Assembly (NCBI RefSeq): GCF_025717555.1
Contig: NZ_JAJIRP010000003.1
Coordinates: forward strand, 434,001-498,000
DNA: 64,000 nt
From: Paucibacter sp. B2R-40
GTDB taxonomy: Bacteria > Pseudomonadota > Gammaproteobacteria > Burkholderiales > Burkholderiaceae_C
Reading direction: 5' to 3'
Position numbers and translations under genes: made by a program
Part shown: one piece after another, positions 7,491-16,280 of the stretch
Numbering within the stretch: the first letter of the stretch is position 1
Layout: every line of letters begins with the position of its first letter
The notes under the pieces: generated by a model
The model's database searches: none
What the model saw: only the letters and a program-made list of their open reading frames with translations
What the model was told of the DNA's origin: nothing

Positions 7491-8797
7491 GCCAACTCTT
7501 CCTTGCGCAGTCGCACGATAGGCGCCAACACGGTCGGCAGACCTTGCATGCGTGCCAAGGCCTTGTTCATGCCGCCTTCGCTGGTTTCATGCGTCAGGAT
7601 GATCAGATCGGTCTGACGCTCACCATCAGCAGATTCGCGTTGCAGCACCGCATCGATCGAGATATCGCCCTCGGCCAAGATGGTGGTGATGCTGGACAGC
7701 ACGCCGGCCTCATCGGCCACGCGCAGGCGCAGGTAGTAGCTGGTCAGCACGTCTTCCATCGGCAGGATGGCGGTATCGCTGATCGCATCGGGCTGGAAGG
7801 CCAGGTGCGGCACGCGGTGATCAGGGTCGGCGGTGTGCAGGCGGGTGATGTCCACCAGGTCGGCAATGATGGCCGAGGCGGTCGGCTCCGCACCCGCGCC
7901 CTTGCCGTAGTACAGCGTGGTGCCGACGGCATCGCCCTGCACCACCACCGCATTCATCGCGCCTTCCACATTGGCAATCAAGCGCGTGATCGGCACCAAG
8001 GTCGGGTGCACACGCAGCTCGATGCCCTTCTCGCGCCGGCGCGTCAGGCCCAGCAGCTTGATGCGGTAACCGAGTTGTTCGGCGTACTTGATGTCGGCCG
8101 CCTGCAACTGGCTGATGCCTTCGACATGCGCTTTGTCAAACTGCACCGGCACACCGAAAGCGATCGCACTCATGATGGTCAGCTTGTGCGCGGCGTCCAC
8201 ACCTTCCACGTCGAAGGTCGGGTCTGACTCGGCATAGCCGAGGCGTTGCGCCTCTTTCAGCACGGTCGCGAAGTCCAAGCCCTTGCTGCGCATCTCGGAC
8301 AGGATGAAATTGGTCGTGCCGTTGATGATGCCGGCGATCCACTCAATGCGGTTGGCGGTCAAGCCTTCACGCAAGGCCTTGATGATGGGGATGCCACCGG
8401 CCACCGCCGCTTCGAAAGCCACCATCACACCTTTGGCACGCGCGGCGGCAAAAATCTCGGTGCCATGCACGGCAAGCAAGGCCTTATTGGCGGTGACCAC
8501 ATGCTTGCCGGCCGCGATCGCTTCCAGCACCAGCGTGCGCGCCAAATCGCAGCCGCCAATGGTTTCGACGACGATGTCAATCTCGGGGTCGCGAATGATG
8601 TCGTAAGGGTCGGCGGTCACGGTCACGCCTTCACCAACGATTTGCCGGGCCAGCGCCACATTGCGGCGGCACACCGTCGTGATCTCGATGCCCCGGCCGG
8701 CGCGGCCGCGAATTTCTTGCTGGTTGCGACGCAGCACATTAAAAGTGCCGCTGCCCACGGTGCCAATGCCCAGCAAGCCAACTTTGATCGCTTTCAT
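7487..8797 (-). CDS. hom: Homoserine dehydrogenase
   Basis: The 436-residue enzyme reduces aspartate semialdehyde to homoserine. It shows the NAD(P)-binding GLLGIGTVGSG at the N-terminus, the substrate-domain motif GIINGTTNFILSEM, and a C-terminal ACT domain (ADEAGVLSSITTILAEGDISI), which in the family gives feedback control by threonine. I chose the ATG at 8797 (MKAIKVGLLG), preceded by an AGAGAAAG ribosome-binding stretch, over an upstream in-frame start at 8827. It lies 49 bp after alaA and is coupled to thrC by a 4-bp overlap. Confidence 0.95.
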   Translation of the reverse strand: MKAIKVGLLGIGTVGSGTFNVLRRNQQEIRGRAGRGIEITTVCRRNVALARQIVGEGVTVTADPYDIIRDPEIDIVVETIGGCDLARTLVLEAIAAGKHVVTANKALLAVHGTEIFAAARAKGVMVAFEAAVAGGIPIIKALREGLTANRIEWIAGIINGTTNFILSEMRSKGLDFATVLKEAQRLGYAESDPTFDVEGVDAAHKLTIMSAIAFGVPVQFDKAHVEGISQLQAADIKYAEQLGYRIKLLGLTRRREKGIELRVHPTLVPITRLIANVEGAMNAVVVQGDAVGTTLYYGKGAGAEPTASAIIADLVDITRLHTADPDHRVPHLAFQPDAISDTAILPMEDVLTSYYLRLRVADEAGVLSSITTILAEGDISIDAVLQRESADGERQTDLIILTHETSEGGMNKALARMQGLPTVLAPIVRLRKEELA

Positions 8798-8846
8798 GGG
8801 GATTCTTTCTCTCTGCTCTTCGCTCATAAACCAAGGCGACCGGCGA

Positions 8847-10076
8847 CTAGCGCCCGGCCCGCTTGCGGTAATGCGTCAGGAAACGCTCGATTCGCCCCAC
8901 CGCTTCCCGCAGGTCGTCGGAGTTGGGCAGAAAAACGAGCCGGAAATGATCGGGGGCTATCCAGTTGAAGCCCGTCCCTTGCACGATCAGTACCTTTTCC
9001 TCGGCCAGCAATTCATAGGCGAATTGCTGGTCATCCTCGATCGGGTAGATCTTCGGGTCCAGGCGGGGGAACATATACAAAGCCGCTTTCGGCTTGACCA
9101 CGCTGACGCCAGGAATCTGCGTCAGCAAGTCGTAGGCGAGGTCACGCTGGCGGCACAGGCGGCCGGTTGGTGCGACCAGGTCGTTGATGCTCTGGTAGCC
9201 GCCCAAGGCGGTCTGAATCGCCAACTGACCCGGCGTGTTGGCGCACAAGCGCATCGAGGCCAGCATATTCAGGCCGGTGATGTAGTCCTGCGCGTGGCGC
9301 TTTTCGCCCGACACCACCATCCAGCCGGCGCGGTAGCCGCAGGAGCGGTAGTTCTTGGACAGGCCGTTGAAGGTCACGAACAACACATCGTCGGCCAGCG
9401 AGGCCAGGCTGGTGTGCACATTGCCGTCGTAGAGCGTCTTGTCGTAGATCTCGTCGGCAAAAATAATCAACTGGTGCTGGCGGGCGATTTCAACGATTTC
9501 CAGCAGCACGCTATCCGGGTAGAGCGCGCCGGTCGGGTTGTTCGGGTTGATGACCACGATGCCCTTGGTATTGGGCGTGATCTTGCGGCGGATGTCGGCC
9601 ACATCGGGCATCCAGTCGGCCTGCTCGTCACACACATAATGCACCGGCGTGCCACCGGCCAGCGCCACCGAAGCGGTCCACAAGGGATAGTCAGGCGCCG
9701 GCACCAGGATTTCGTCGTCGCTATTCAGCAAGGCGTTCATGCTCATCGTGATCAATTCAGACGCGCCATTGCCCAGATAGACATCGTCGATGGTGACGCC
9801 GGCGATCTTCTTTTCCTGGCAGTAGTGCACCACGGCCTTGCGCGGGGCGAACAGGCCCTTGGAGTCGGTGTAGCCGGCCGCAGCGGGCAGGTTGCGGATC
9901 ATGTCTTGCACGATCTCGTCCGGCGGCTCAATGCCAAAGGCGGCAATATTGCCGATGTTCAGCTTGATGATCTTGTGCCCTTCTTCCTCCATTTGCCGGG
10001 CCTTGTCGAGCACGGGCCCGCGAATGTCATAGCAGACATTGGACAATTTGCGAGACTTGAGCGTGGGCTTCAACAA
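8847..10076 (-). CDS. alaA: Alanine/glutamate-pyruvate aminotransferase AlaA-like
   Basis: The 409-residue fold type I aminotransferase aligns along its length with E. coli AlaA: SNVCYDIRGPVLDKARQMEE, KLNIGNIAAFG, YLGNGASELI, LVPAPDYPLW, VVINPNNPTGA, FADEIYDKTLYD, and the PLP lysine in FNGLSK (Lys241). It probably makes alanine from pyruvate and glutamate. I see no ATG; the TTG at 10076 sits 8 nt after a GAGGAG ribosome-binding site, with a second TTG directly after it. First gene of the alaA-hom-thrC-moeA-moaD run. The 218 bp upstream, shared with the divergent Mth938-like gene, show no promoter I would call with confidence. Confidence 0.9.
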   Translation of the reverse strand: MLKPTLKSRKLSNVCYDIRGPVLDKARQMEEEGHKIIKLNIGNIAAFGIEPPDEIVQDMIRNLPAAAGYTDSKGLFAPRKAVVHYCQEKKIAGVTIDDVYLGNGASELITMSMNALLNSDDEILVPAPDYPLWTASVALAGGTPVHYVCDEQADWMPDVADIRRKITPNTKGIVVINPNNPTGALYPDSVLLEIVEIARQHQLIIFADEIYDKTLYDGNVHTSLASLADDVLFVTFNGLSKNYRSCGYRAGWMVVSGEKRHAQDYITGLNMLASMRLCANTPGQLAIQTALGGYQSINDLVAPTGRLCRQRDLAYDLLTQIPGVSVVKPKAALYMFPRLDPKIYPIEDDQQFAYELLAEEKVLIVQGTGFNWIAPDHFRLVFLPNSDDLREAVGRIERFLTHYRKRAGR

Positions 10077-10294
10077 GACTTGAACTCCTCAGGGACGGCT
10101 GAAAGATGGCGGGTCTTCGACAGGGATAAGCGCCAGAGGCGCGCAAATGCTGCGCCGCAATACATACAATTTAATCACAGGCGAGCGAGCGGGCTACGAA
10201 GCGCACGCTCAGCCGGATTGAATCCCCTCCAGACTCAGCCAGCTTTCAAGGCAAGCCTCGTCAGCAACTTTCAGCATCAACCTCCACAAGCCAC

Positions 10295-10669
10295 ATGAAA
10301 TTTCAACTCGATGAGCCACTGGGTGGCAATAGCATCTCAAAGCATGATGGCCAGACCGTCTGGGTCAATGGCGCTGCACATGCAGCGAGTTTGCTGGTGC
10401 CCTGGCGCGGTGAGGTGCAGGCTTGGGACTTGCAGCGCTTTGAAGATCTCAACGAACAGCACTTTGAGCAAATTTTGAGTCTGCGTCCCGAGTTGGTGAT
10501 TTTCGGCAGCGGTGCGCGCATCAGATTTGCCAAACCGGCGCTCTACCAGGCGCTGATTCAGGCCCGCATAGGTGTCGAAACTATGGATTTGGCGGCGGCT
10601 TGCCGCACTTACAACGTGTTGGCGAGCGAGGGCCGCAATGTGTTAGCGGCCTTGCTGATCGAGGCTTGA
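10295..10669 (+). CDS. Mth938-like domain protein (DUF498)
   Basis: This small 124-residue protein matches the Mth938/NDUFAF3-like fold, with VWVNG near the start, LLVPWRGEVQAWD, LVIFGSGARIRF and a C-terminal VLASEGRNVLAALLIEA. Bacterial members are widespread and of unknown function; the eukaryotic relative NDUFAF3 assists complex I assembly. It is divergent from alaA and about 160 bp upstream of the peroxiredoxin gene on the same strand. Confidence 0.8.
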   Translation: MKFQLDEPLGGNSISKHDGQTVWVNGAAHAASLLVPWRGEVQAWDLQRFEDLNEQHFEQILSLRPELVIFGSGARIRFAKPALYQALIQARIGVETMDLAAACRTYNVLASEGRNVLAALLIEA

Positions 10670-10782
10670 AGGCCGAGCAAGGCGGCTACGCAGCAGGCTT
10701 TGCGGCACGCCCTGCGCCGCCCGCAGCAGCGGTCTCCTGAGCGTGCGGACCACTCCTCCTCGGAGGGGCCTGCCGAACAACG

Positions 10783-10788
10783 TATAAT
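10783..10788 (+). promoter_or_regulatory. Candidate -10 box (TATAAT) for the peroxiredoxin gene
   Basis: A consensus TATAAT lies 43 bp before the peroxiredoxin ATG in an otherwise GC-rich 160-bp gap. I see no convincing -35 hexamer at the right spacing, so this rests on the -10 alone. Confidence 0.45.
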
Positions 10789-10831
10789 CAGCAGCTATGC
10801 CTACTCGGGCGCATCATACCTACATCGCCAA

Positions 10832-11311
10832 ATGACGCCAGCGCTCAACAAACCTCTCCCGGAAATTGAAGCCCTTGCCACGGGAGGCGTGAAGTTCACT
10901 CCGCACACCTACCTCGGACATGCCGTTGTCTTGTTCTTCTACCCCAAGGACAACACGCCGGGTTGTACCACCGAGGCGATGCAATTCCGCGATCGCTACA
11001 AAGACTTTGTGAAATCCGGCACGGTTGTGCTGGGAGTTTCGCGTGACAACATGGCCTCACATGACAAGTTCAAGCAAACGCTTGAGTTGCCGTTTGAGTT
11101 GATTGCCGACACCGAAGAAAAGCTTTGCCATATGTTTGGCGTGGTCAAGAACAAGATCATGTACGGTAAAAAGGTCAAGGGCATCGAGCGCTCCACCTTC
11201 TTGATCGACGCGGCCGGCGTGCTGCGCGCCGAATGGCGCGGCATCAAGGTCGCTGGCCATGTGGACGAAGTGCTGAAGGAAGTTGGCAACTTGAAGAAGG
11301 AAATTGCCTGA
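10832..11311 (+). CDS. bcp: Thioredoxin-dependent peroxiredoxin, Bcp/PrxQ type
   Basis: The 159-residue protein reduces hydroperoxides through the peroxidatic cysteine in YPKDNTPGCTTEAMQFRD (Cys45). The position five residues later, where many Bcp proteins carry the resolving cysteine, is Met50. Another cysteine, C99 (EEKLCHMFG), may substitute or the enzyme may be 1-Cys. I chose the ATG at 10832 (MTPALNKPLPE); the frame is open further upstream, but that stretch contains the TATAAT box and does not look coding. A strong terminator follows. Confidence 0.9.
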   Translation: MTPALNKPLPEIEALATGGVKFTPHTYLGHAVVLFFYPKDNTPGCTTEAMQFRDRYKDFVKSGTVVLGVSRDNMASHDKFKQTLELPFELIADTEEKLCHMFGVVKNKIMYGKKVKGIERSTFLIDAAGVLRAEWRGIKVAGHVDEVLKEVGNLKKEIA

Positions 11312-11340
11312 ACCTTGCAACTGCTGCATTGAGACAGGAA

Positions 11341-11376
11341 AACCGGCCCGCGCTGTTCAAGCCCGGCCGGTTTTTT
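11341..11376 (+). terminator. Rho-independent terminator after the peroxiredoxin gene
   Basis: The arms AACCGGCC (11341-11348) and GGCCGGTT (11365-11372) pair perfectly and are followed by TTTTTT (11371-11376). It lies 30 bp after the peroxiredoxin stop. Confidence 0.85.
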
Positions 11377-11456
11377 CTTGGGCCAAGACCTTCCTTTTGT
11401 GTCACCATGCTTTGTGCATAATGGGTCCATGCCCGAGAGCCGCAAAGCCAAACCCC

Positions 11457-11492
11457 AAAGCCGCACAGCTGCCTGTGCGGCTTTTGTTTTTT
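11457..11492 (+). terminator. Second strong hairpin terminator, upstream of the PIN-PhoH gene
   Basis: AAAGCCGCACAG (11457-11468) pairs perfectly with CTGTGCGGCTTT (11473-11484) across a CTGC loop and runs into TTTTGTTTTTT. This 12-bp stem stands 80 bp after the first terminator and 41 bp before the PIN-PhoH ATG. It could be a back-up terminator, the end of a short transcript, or an attenuator in the phoH leader. Confidence 0.8.
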
Positions 11493-11532
11493 GCGCACCG
11501 ACCCCATTTCTCAACGCAGACTGACGCCCACC

Positions 11533-13287
11533 ATGCCCCTGCCAAAGCCCCCGACCAAACGTGCCAGCCGCCTGGAGTCTTCCGCCTTCGAGGCCAACTT
11601 GGCCGTCAGCAAGCCTGATGCGCCGCGTAAGTCAGCGCCGCCTATCGCCGCCGCCAAACCGGCACCGACCGTCAGCCAAGCCGCGCCCGTAGCCAGCGCC
11701 AAGCCCGCAGCAAGCAGCAAGCTTGCCACGCCGGCAGTTACAAGCCAGGACGTGCAGACGACTTTTGCGCCGCCACGCGCGACCGGCGCAAAGCCTCGCC
11801 CGACGGCGACCCCCGCCGCCAAGCCCGCTTTGACCGACCTCGCCGCCCAGCCCAAGTCGTCCAAATCGAAAAAGGCCGCAGCGGCCGGAGCGCCCAAGCT
11901 CTTCGTGCTCGACACCAATGTGCTGATGCATGACCCGATGTGCTTGTTCCGCTTCGAGGAACACGACATCTATCTGCCGATGATTACGCTGGAGGAAATG
12001 GACGGTCACAAGAAGGGCATGACCGAGGTCGCACGCAATGTGCGCCAGGTCAGCCGCGAACTGGACAACCTCGCCGGTGGCTTGAAAAGCAGCGGTCTGG
12101 AGGAAATGGCCAAGGGCCTGCCACTGAACCACACCGGCCACCGCGAAGCCGGCGGCAAACTGTTCTTCCAGACCCAGTTGGTTGACGCGCCGCTGCCCGC
12201 CGGCTTGCCACAAGGGAAGGCCGACAACCAGATTCTGGCCGTTGTGACGGCGCTGAAACTGCAAGAGCCCGGCCGCGAGGTCGTGTTGGTGTCCAAAGAC
12301 ATCAATATGCGCATCAAGGCGCGGGCCTTGGGCCTGCCGACCGAGGACTACCGCAACGACAAGACACTGGAAGACTCCGACCTGCTCTACACCGGCGTGC
12401 AAGCCTTGCCGGCCGACTTCTGGGAGCGCCACGGCAAGACCATGGAGAGCTGGAGCCAAGGCGGCATCACCTTCTACCGCATCAGCGGGCCCTTGGTGCC
12501 TTCGCTGCTGGTCAACGAATTGGTCTATCTGGAAGCAGCGGGCGCCGCACCGCTCTATGCCAAGGTGCTGGAGATCACCGGCAAGACCGCCGTGCTGAGG
12601 ACGCTGAAAGACTACGGTAACCAGAAGCACAAGGTCTGGGGTGTGACCGCACGCAACCGCGAGCAAAACTTTGCGCTTAACTTGCTGATGGACCCCGATG
12701 TCGACTTCGTTACCCTGACCGGCACGGCCGGCACCGGCAAGACCTTGATGACGCTGGCAGCCGGTCTGTCTCAGGTCTTGGACGAGCGCCGCTATTCCGA
12801 AATCATCGTCACCCGCGTGACTGTGCCGGTGGGTGAGGACATCGGCTTCCTGCCTGGCACCGAGGAGGAGAAGATGAGCCCCTGGATGGGTGCGCTGGAC
12901 GACAATATGGAAGTGCTGGGGCGCGGCGATAACGCGGCCGGCGAATGGGGCCGCGCCGCCACCAATGACTTGGTGCGCAGCAAGATCAAGATCAAGAGCA
13001 TGAACTTCATGCGCGGCCGCACCTTCTTGAACAAGTACGTGATCATCGATGAGGCGCAGAACCTGACGCCCAAGCAGATGAAGACCTTGATCACGCGGGC
13101 CGGCCCCGGCACGAAGATTGTTTGTCTGGGCAACTTGGCGCAGATCGACACACCCTATTTGACCGAAGGCAGCTCGGGCCTGACCTTTGCAGTGGACCGC
13201 TTCAAGGGCTGGGCGCACAGTGGCCACGTGACGCTGGCGCGGGGTGAGCGATCCAGGCTGGCCGACTTTGCCTCCGAGGTGCTCTGA
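11533..13287 (+). CDS. PIN-PhoH fusion ATPase (PhoH2-like)
   Basis: The 584-residue protein has three parts. Residues 1-125 form an Ala/Pro/Lys-rich low-complexity tail. A PIN nuclease domain begins with LFVLDTNVLMHD (about residue 133, Asp136) and continues with LPMITLEEMDGHKKG. A PhoH ATPase domain carries the Walker A GTAGTGKT (about 396-405) and the Walker B region YVIIDEAQN. PhoH2-type proteins combine RNA helicase and ribonuclease activities. I chose the ATG at 11533; the in-frame extension to 11491 lies inside a terminator tail. A terminator follows the gene. Confidence 0.92.
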   Translation: MPLPKPPTKRASRLESSAFEANLAVSKPDAPRKSAPPIAAAKPAPTVSQAAPVASAKPAASSKLATPAVTSQDVQTTFAPPRATGAKPRPTATPAAKPALTDLAAQPKSSKSKKAAAAGAPKLFVLDTNVLMHDPMCLFRFEEHDIYLPMITLEEMDGHKKGMTEVARNVRQVSRELDNLAGGLKSSGLEEMAKGLPLNHTGHREAGGKLFFQTQLVDAPLPAGLPQGKADNQILAVVTALKLQEPGREVVLVSKDINMRIKARALGLPTEDYRNDKTLEDSDLLYTGVQALPADFWERHGKTMESWSQGGITFYRISGPLVPSLLVNELVYLEAAGAAPLYAKVLEITGKTAVLRTLKDYGNQKHKVWGVTARNREQNFALNLLMDPDVDFVTLTGTAGTGKTLMTLAAGLSQVLDERRYSEIIVTRVTVPVGEDIGFLPGTEEEKMSPWMGALDDNMEVLGRGDNAAGEWGRAATNDLVRSKIKIKSMNFMRGRTFLNKYVIIDEAQNLTPKQMKTLITRAGPGTKIVCLGNLAQIDTPYLTEGSSGLTFAVDRFKGWAHSGHVTLARGERSRLADFASEVL

Positions 13288-13314
13288 CGCCGGAGCCTGC
13301 TTCGACTCTTCACC

Positions 13315-13346
13315 AAGGGCGACCCAACGGTCGCCCTTCTTGTTTG
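13315..13346 (+). terminator. Rho-independent terminator after the PIN-PhoH gene
   Basis: AAGGGCGACC (13315-13324) and GGTCGCCCTT (13329-13338) form a perfect 10-bp stem with a CAAC loop, followed by the T-rich CTTGTTTG. It lies 27 bp after the stop codon and just before the HAD gene. Confidence 0.85.
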
Positions 13347-13359
13347 ATGAATTCAAAAA

Positions 13360-14196
13360 ATGAGTTTCTACATCTCTGACCTTGACGGCACCTTGCTGGA
13401 CCAGCAGGGGCAATTGGCCCTGAGCACCCGCGAAGGCCTGATGCGCCTGCTCGACGCCGGCCTGACCTTCACCGTGGCGAGTGCACGCCATGTCTCATCG
13501 ATACGCCAGATTTTGGGCGACTTGCCGCTGCGCCTGCCCGTGATCGCGTCCAACGGCGCCTATATCAGCGAGATGGCCACAGGCCGGCACGAATTGGTGC
13601 ACGCGATCGAGCCCGCCATGGCGCAAGCGGTATTCGCCTTGATACGCCAGTACGGCTTGATGCCCTTTGTTTCAACCCATGGCCGCAAGGGCGACCAGTT
13701 GTTCTACCAATCGGTGCACAACGAGGCACAGCAGGCCTTTGTCGACGAACGCCTGCGCAATGCCGACCCGCGCCTGCGCCACAGCGCCCGTCTACAAGAC
13801 GAGTTAGTGGACCCCGCAGTGACCTTTGTCGTGGTGGCGCGCGAGGCGCCTTTGGCCGCGCTGCAAGCGGCGATCGACGAACTATGCGGCGATGCGGTCG
13901 AAACCCATCTGGCCGAAGATCTCTACAAACCCGGCTGGCCCTGGCTGACCGTACACGATAGACGCGCCACCAAGGATCAAGGGATCAAGACGGTGGCCGA
14001 GCGTTACGGGCTGGCCGAGCGCGAAGTCGTGGTGTTCGGCGACCATGTCAACGACATCAAGATGCTGCGCGCCGCGCATCGCGGCATCGCGGTCTCGAAC
14101 GCGATCGCAGCGGTCAAAGATGAGGCCCATCAGGTGATCGGGCCACATTTTGAGGACAGTGTGCTGCGCTTTATTGACGCAGACTGGCGACGCTGA
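13360..14196 (+). CDS. Cof-type HAD-superfamily phosphatase
   Basis: The 278-residue protein carries the HAD motifs in order: I, ISDLDGTLLDQQG (two catalytic Asp near residue 7); II, TVASARH; III, the lysine in RRATKDQGIKTV; IV, VFGDHVNDIKML. The Cof-type C2 cap lies between motifs II and III. Family members dephosphorylate sugar phosphates, pyridoxal phosphate or flavin precursors; the substrate cannot be read here. The ATG follows the phoH terminator closely, and the stop lies 3 bp from the end of convergent yidB. Confidence 0.88.
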   Translation: MSFYISDLDGTLLDQQGQLALSTREGLMRLLDAGLTFTVASARHVSSIRQILGDLPLRLPVIASNGAYISEMATGRHELVHAIEPAMAQAVFALIRQYGLMPFVSTHGRKGDQLFYQSVHNEAQQAFVDERLRNADPRLRHSARLQDELVDPAVTFVVVAREAPLAALQAAIDELCGDAVETHLAEDLYKPGWPWLTVHDRRATKDQGIKTVAERYGLAEREVVVFGDHVNDIKMLRAAHRGIAVSNAIAAVKDEAHQVIGPHFEDSVLRFIDADWRR

Positions 14197-14199
14197 GGG

Positions 14200-14646
14200 T
14201 CAAGCTTTTTTCAGCAGGCCACCCAGCAAGCTGGCCAATTCGCCCATATCGCCCAGACCGCCGGCACCGGCTGCCGGCACTTCACCGTGAGGCGTCAGCA
14301 TATTGATGATTTCCGGCAGCATTTGGCTCAATTGCGAGCCCGCTTCCGCGTGCGAGACACCGGCCTGACCGGCCAATTGAGACATCAGATCGCCACCCAA
14401 GGCCGCACTGAGTTGATCGCCCGAGACCGGCTGATTGGCGCCGTGGCCCACCCAGGACTGCACTTGCTCGCCCAGGCCGGCGCCTTCCAATTGTTTCAAC
14501 AAACCGCCCAAGCCGCCCTGCGCCGAGCCATTGGCCAGCAGGCCTGAAACGATACCGACCCAGTCCGGGCCGCTGCCGCCATGGCCTTGCCCCTGGCCTG
14601 CCAATGCTTGCGTTGCCGCACCAATCAAAGAATCCATCAAGCCCAT
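14200..14646 (-). CDS. YidB family protein (DUF937)
   Basis: The 148-residue, Gly/Ala/Leu-rich protein starts MGLMDSLIGAATQAL and repeats short GLLxxL and LGGLL helices, as in the YidB/DUF937 family. Bacterial members are small soluble proteins of unknown role. A GGGAG ribosome-binding site precedes the ATG. It is convergent with the HAD gene. The 281 bp between this gene and the NlpC/P60 gene hold a promoter for the latter and otherwise nothing I can name. Confidence 0.8.
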   Translation of the reverse strand: MGLMDSLIGAATQALAGQGQGHGGSGPDWVGIVSGLLANGSAQGGLGGLLKQLEGAGLGEQVQSWVGHGANQPVSGDQLSAALGGDLMSQLAGQAGVSHAEAGSQLSQMLPEIINMLTPHGEVPAAGAGGLGDMGELASLLGGLLKKA

Positions 14647-14788
14647 GTTTCGCTCCCTAGTTCAAAACCACGATGCCATTCACCGTGCGCAGATTGTCTA
14701 TGCAGAGCAGCACACCCCTGTGAAAAAAAGTTAGGGACAGGGAAACTCTTGCCCTCAGTCACCGGCGCGGTAGTGCATCTGAGTTAGA

Positions 14789-14818
14789 TTGGGGATTACC
14801 CTTAAATTCCGGTAAAAT
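14789..14818 (+). promoter_or_regulatory. Candidate sigma-70 promoter for the NlpC/P60 peptidase gene
   Basis: TTGGGG (14789-14794) and TAAAAT (14813-14818) are separated by 18 bp, about 110 bp upstream of the chosen ATG. The surrounding sequence is locally AT-richer than the genes. Confidence 0.45.
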
Positions 14819-14927
14819 GCTTTGTCCAACACCTGGCTTGCTCCGGGCTTTCCCTCGCTTTTCATCGCTTACACGCCCGACTGCTTGACACTTGCAACAG
14901 CCCCCGCCTAAGCTGCGCGCCGAACCT

Positions 14928-15740
14928 ATGCTCGACGCCAGCCTCCGCCACTCCTCTCCAATCAACACCATCTTGACCCTGTGCCGCCTGACGGCCAGCA
15001 CGGTTGGCTTGGTTTTGTGCGTCAGTACGGCAAGCCAGGCACAGAACGCGCCACCGCCAGGCATGGTCACCGGCGCCTGGGGCTTGAGCCTGCTGCAGAC
15101 CACGAGTTCAGCAAAGTCAGCGCAAGCGCCAGCCCTTGTTGCACCGGCCCCTGCTGCGACGCCCGCATCAGCCGCTATAGCCTCCGCAGCGGTGCAGGCG
15201 GCTGCCGTGCCCGCCACCGTTGCGAATCCGGTGGCTGACCCGGTCAGTCGCTTCTTGCAGGAACGGGGCTTCTTGTCGGCCGCTCAGTCTGAGCCTGGCC
15301 GCCTGATGGAGCAGGTGCGCGACGCGGCCTCCAACCTGGTGATCTCTTCGATGAACTTTCTGGGCGTGCGTTACACGCGCGGCGGCTCGTCAGAAGAAAG
15401 TGGCTTCGATTGCAGTGGCTTTACCCGCCATATCTTCGAGTCCAGTGTCGGCATGATCCTGCCACGCCGCGCTGATGAGCAGGCCAAGATGTCGAATCTG
15501 CTGAGCGTCAAGCGGGACGAGCTCAAGCCTGGCGATCTGGTGTTTTTCAACACCATGAAGCGCACTTTCTCGCATGTGGGCATCTATGTCGGCGAAGGCA
15601 AGTTCATCCACTCGCCGCGCGTGGGCGGAGCCGTGCGTGTAGAAGATATGCGTGAAGCCTATTGGGCCAAACGCTTCACCGGCGCACGCCGCGCCGACCT
15701 CAAGTCCGCCGGCGCCGCAGCCATCGACAGTTCACGCTGA
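14928..15740 (+). CDS. C40-family NlpC/P60 cell-wall peptidase
   Basis: The 270-residue protein has an N-terminal hydrophobic segment (about 18-37, ending ASQAQ) as an export signal and an Ala/Pro-rich linker. The NlpC/P60 domain has its nucleophile in SGFDCSGFTRHIF (Cys162), and histidines in SHVGIYVGEGKFIHSP (His216, His228). Such enzymes cleave peptidoglycan stem peptides in the periplasm. I chose the ATG at 14928; an in-frame TTG at 14892 would add 12 residues before a less typical signal. Convergent with the next gene. Confidence 0.88.
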   Translation: MLDASLRHSSPINTILTLCRLTASTVGLVLCVSTASQAQNAPPPGMVTGAWGLSLLQTTSSAKSAQAPALVAPAPAATPASAAIASAAVQAAAVPATVANPVADPVSRFLQERGFLSAAQSEPGRLMEQVRDAASNLVISSMNFLGVRYTRGGSSEESGFDCSGFTRHIFESSVGMILPRRADEQAKMSNLLSVKRDELKPGDLVFFNTMKRTFSHVGIYVGEGKFIHSPRVGGAVRVEDMREAYWAKRFTGARRADLKSAGAAAIDSSR

Positions 15741-15752
15741 GCAAGTTTGAAG

Positions 15753-16268
15753 CTATTTCGACGGCTTTAAGAAGTCCCGCTCCACCCAGGCCTGCGCGCT
15801 GTTCTCGGTCAATTTGAAACCAGCGCTGACTTTGACCTCGGCCAACACATCGCCATCGGCATTTTTGGCGCTCAGCGTGGCATAAGGGTTATCTTCATCG
15901 GGCACGATGTCCAGCAGCACGGTCAAACGGCCCTTCTCGCTGTCTATCTTCAGGCTCTTGTGCAGTTGCGCATGCAGTTGCTGCTCATGGCGGCGCAAGA
16001 CTTCTGAGGCCGTTTTCACCAAGGTGTGAAAGGCCGGCGCCGACAGCGGCTTGGGGTTCTTTTTATCGCGCCCCATGGTCCAAGGCCCGACCAGCGCCGG
16101 CTCGACCTCACCCGCCAAGGTCATCGCGACGGCCCAGCCCTCGTCATCTTCGTTCTTGATGACCTGGGCAGTCCAGCGCTCGTCACGCCAGCATAGGTCG
16201 CCCTGGGTCCAGGTTTCTTCGGCGTTCAACGCCATTTCGTTCAATGGTGATTCAAGCTGTATATCCAT
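15753..16268 (-). CDS. Conserved hypothetical protein
   Basis: I do not recognise this 171-residue protein. It is acidic and soluble-looking, with no signal peptide, membrane segment or cysteine cluster. Visible features are a WTQGDLCWRDERW patch and an alternating strand-like C-terminal half (GRLTVLLDIVPDED, ATLSAKNADGDVLAEVKV). It starts 12 bp after the paaZ stop on the same strand, so it may be read from the paa operon. No functional link to phenylacetate degradation is visible. Confidence 0.7.
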   Translation of the reverse strand: MDIQLESPLNEMALNAEETWTQGDLCWRDERWTAQVIKNEDDEGWAVAMTLAGEVEPALVGPWTMGRDKKNPKPLSAPAFHTLVKTASEVLRRHEQQLHAQLHKSLKIDSEKGRLTVLLDIVPDEDNPYATLSAKNADGDVLAEVKVSAGFKLTENSAQAWVERDFLKPSK

Positions 16269-16280
16269 ACAGCTACGATA

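Noticed and set aside
6090-7616. 508-codon plus-strand open frame opposite thrC and hom
   Set aside because: Antisense shadow with no recognisable motif; thrC and hom on the other strand are unambiguous.
11632-13491. 619-codon minus-strand open frame opposite the PIN-PhoH gene
   Set aside because: It is a GC-rich antisense shadow of a gene with clear PIN and PhoH motifs.
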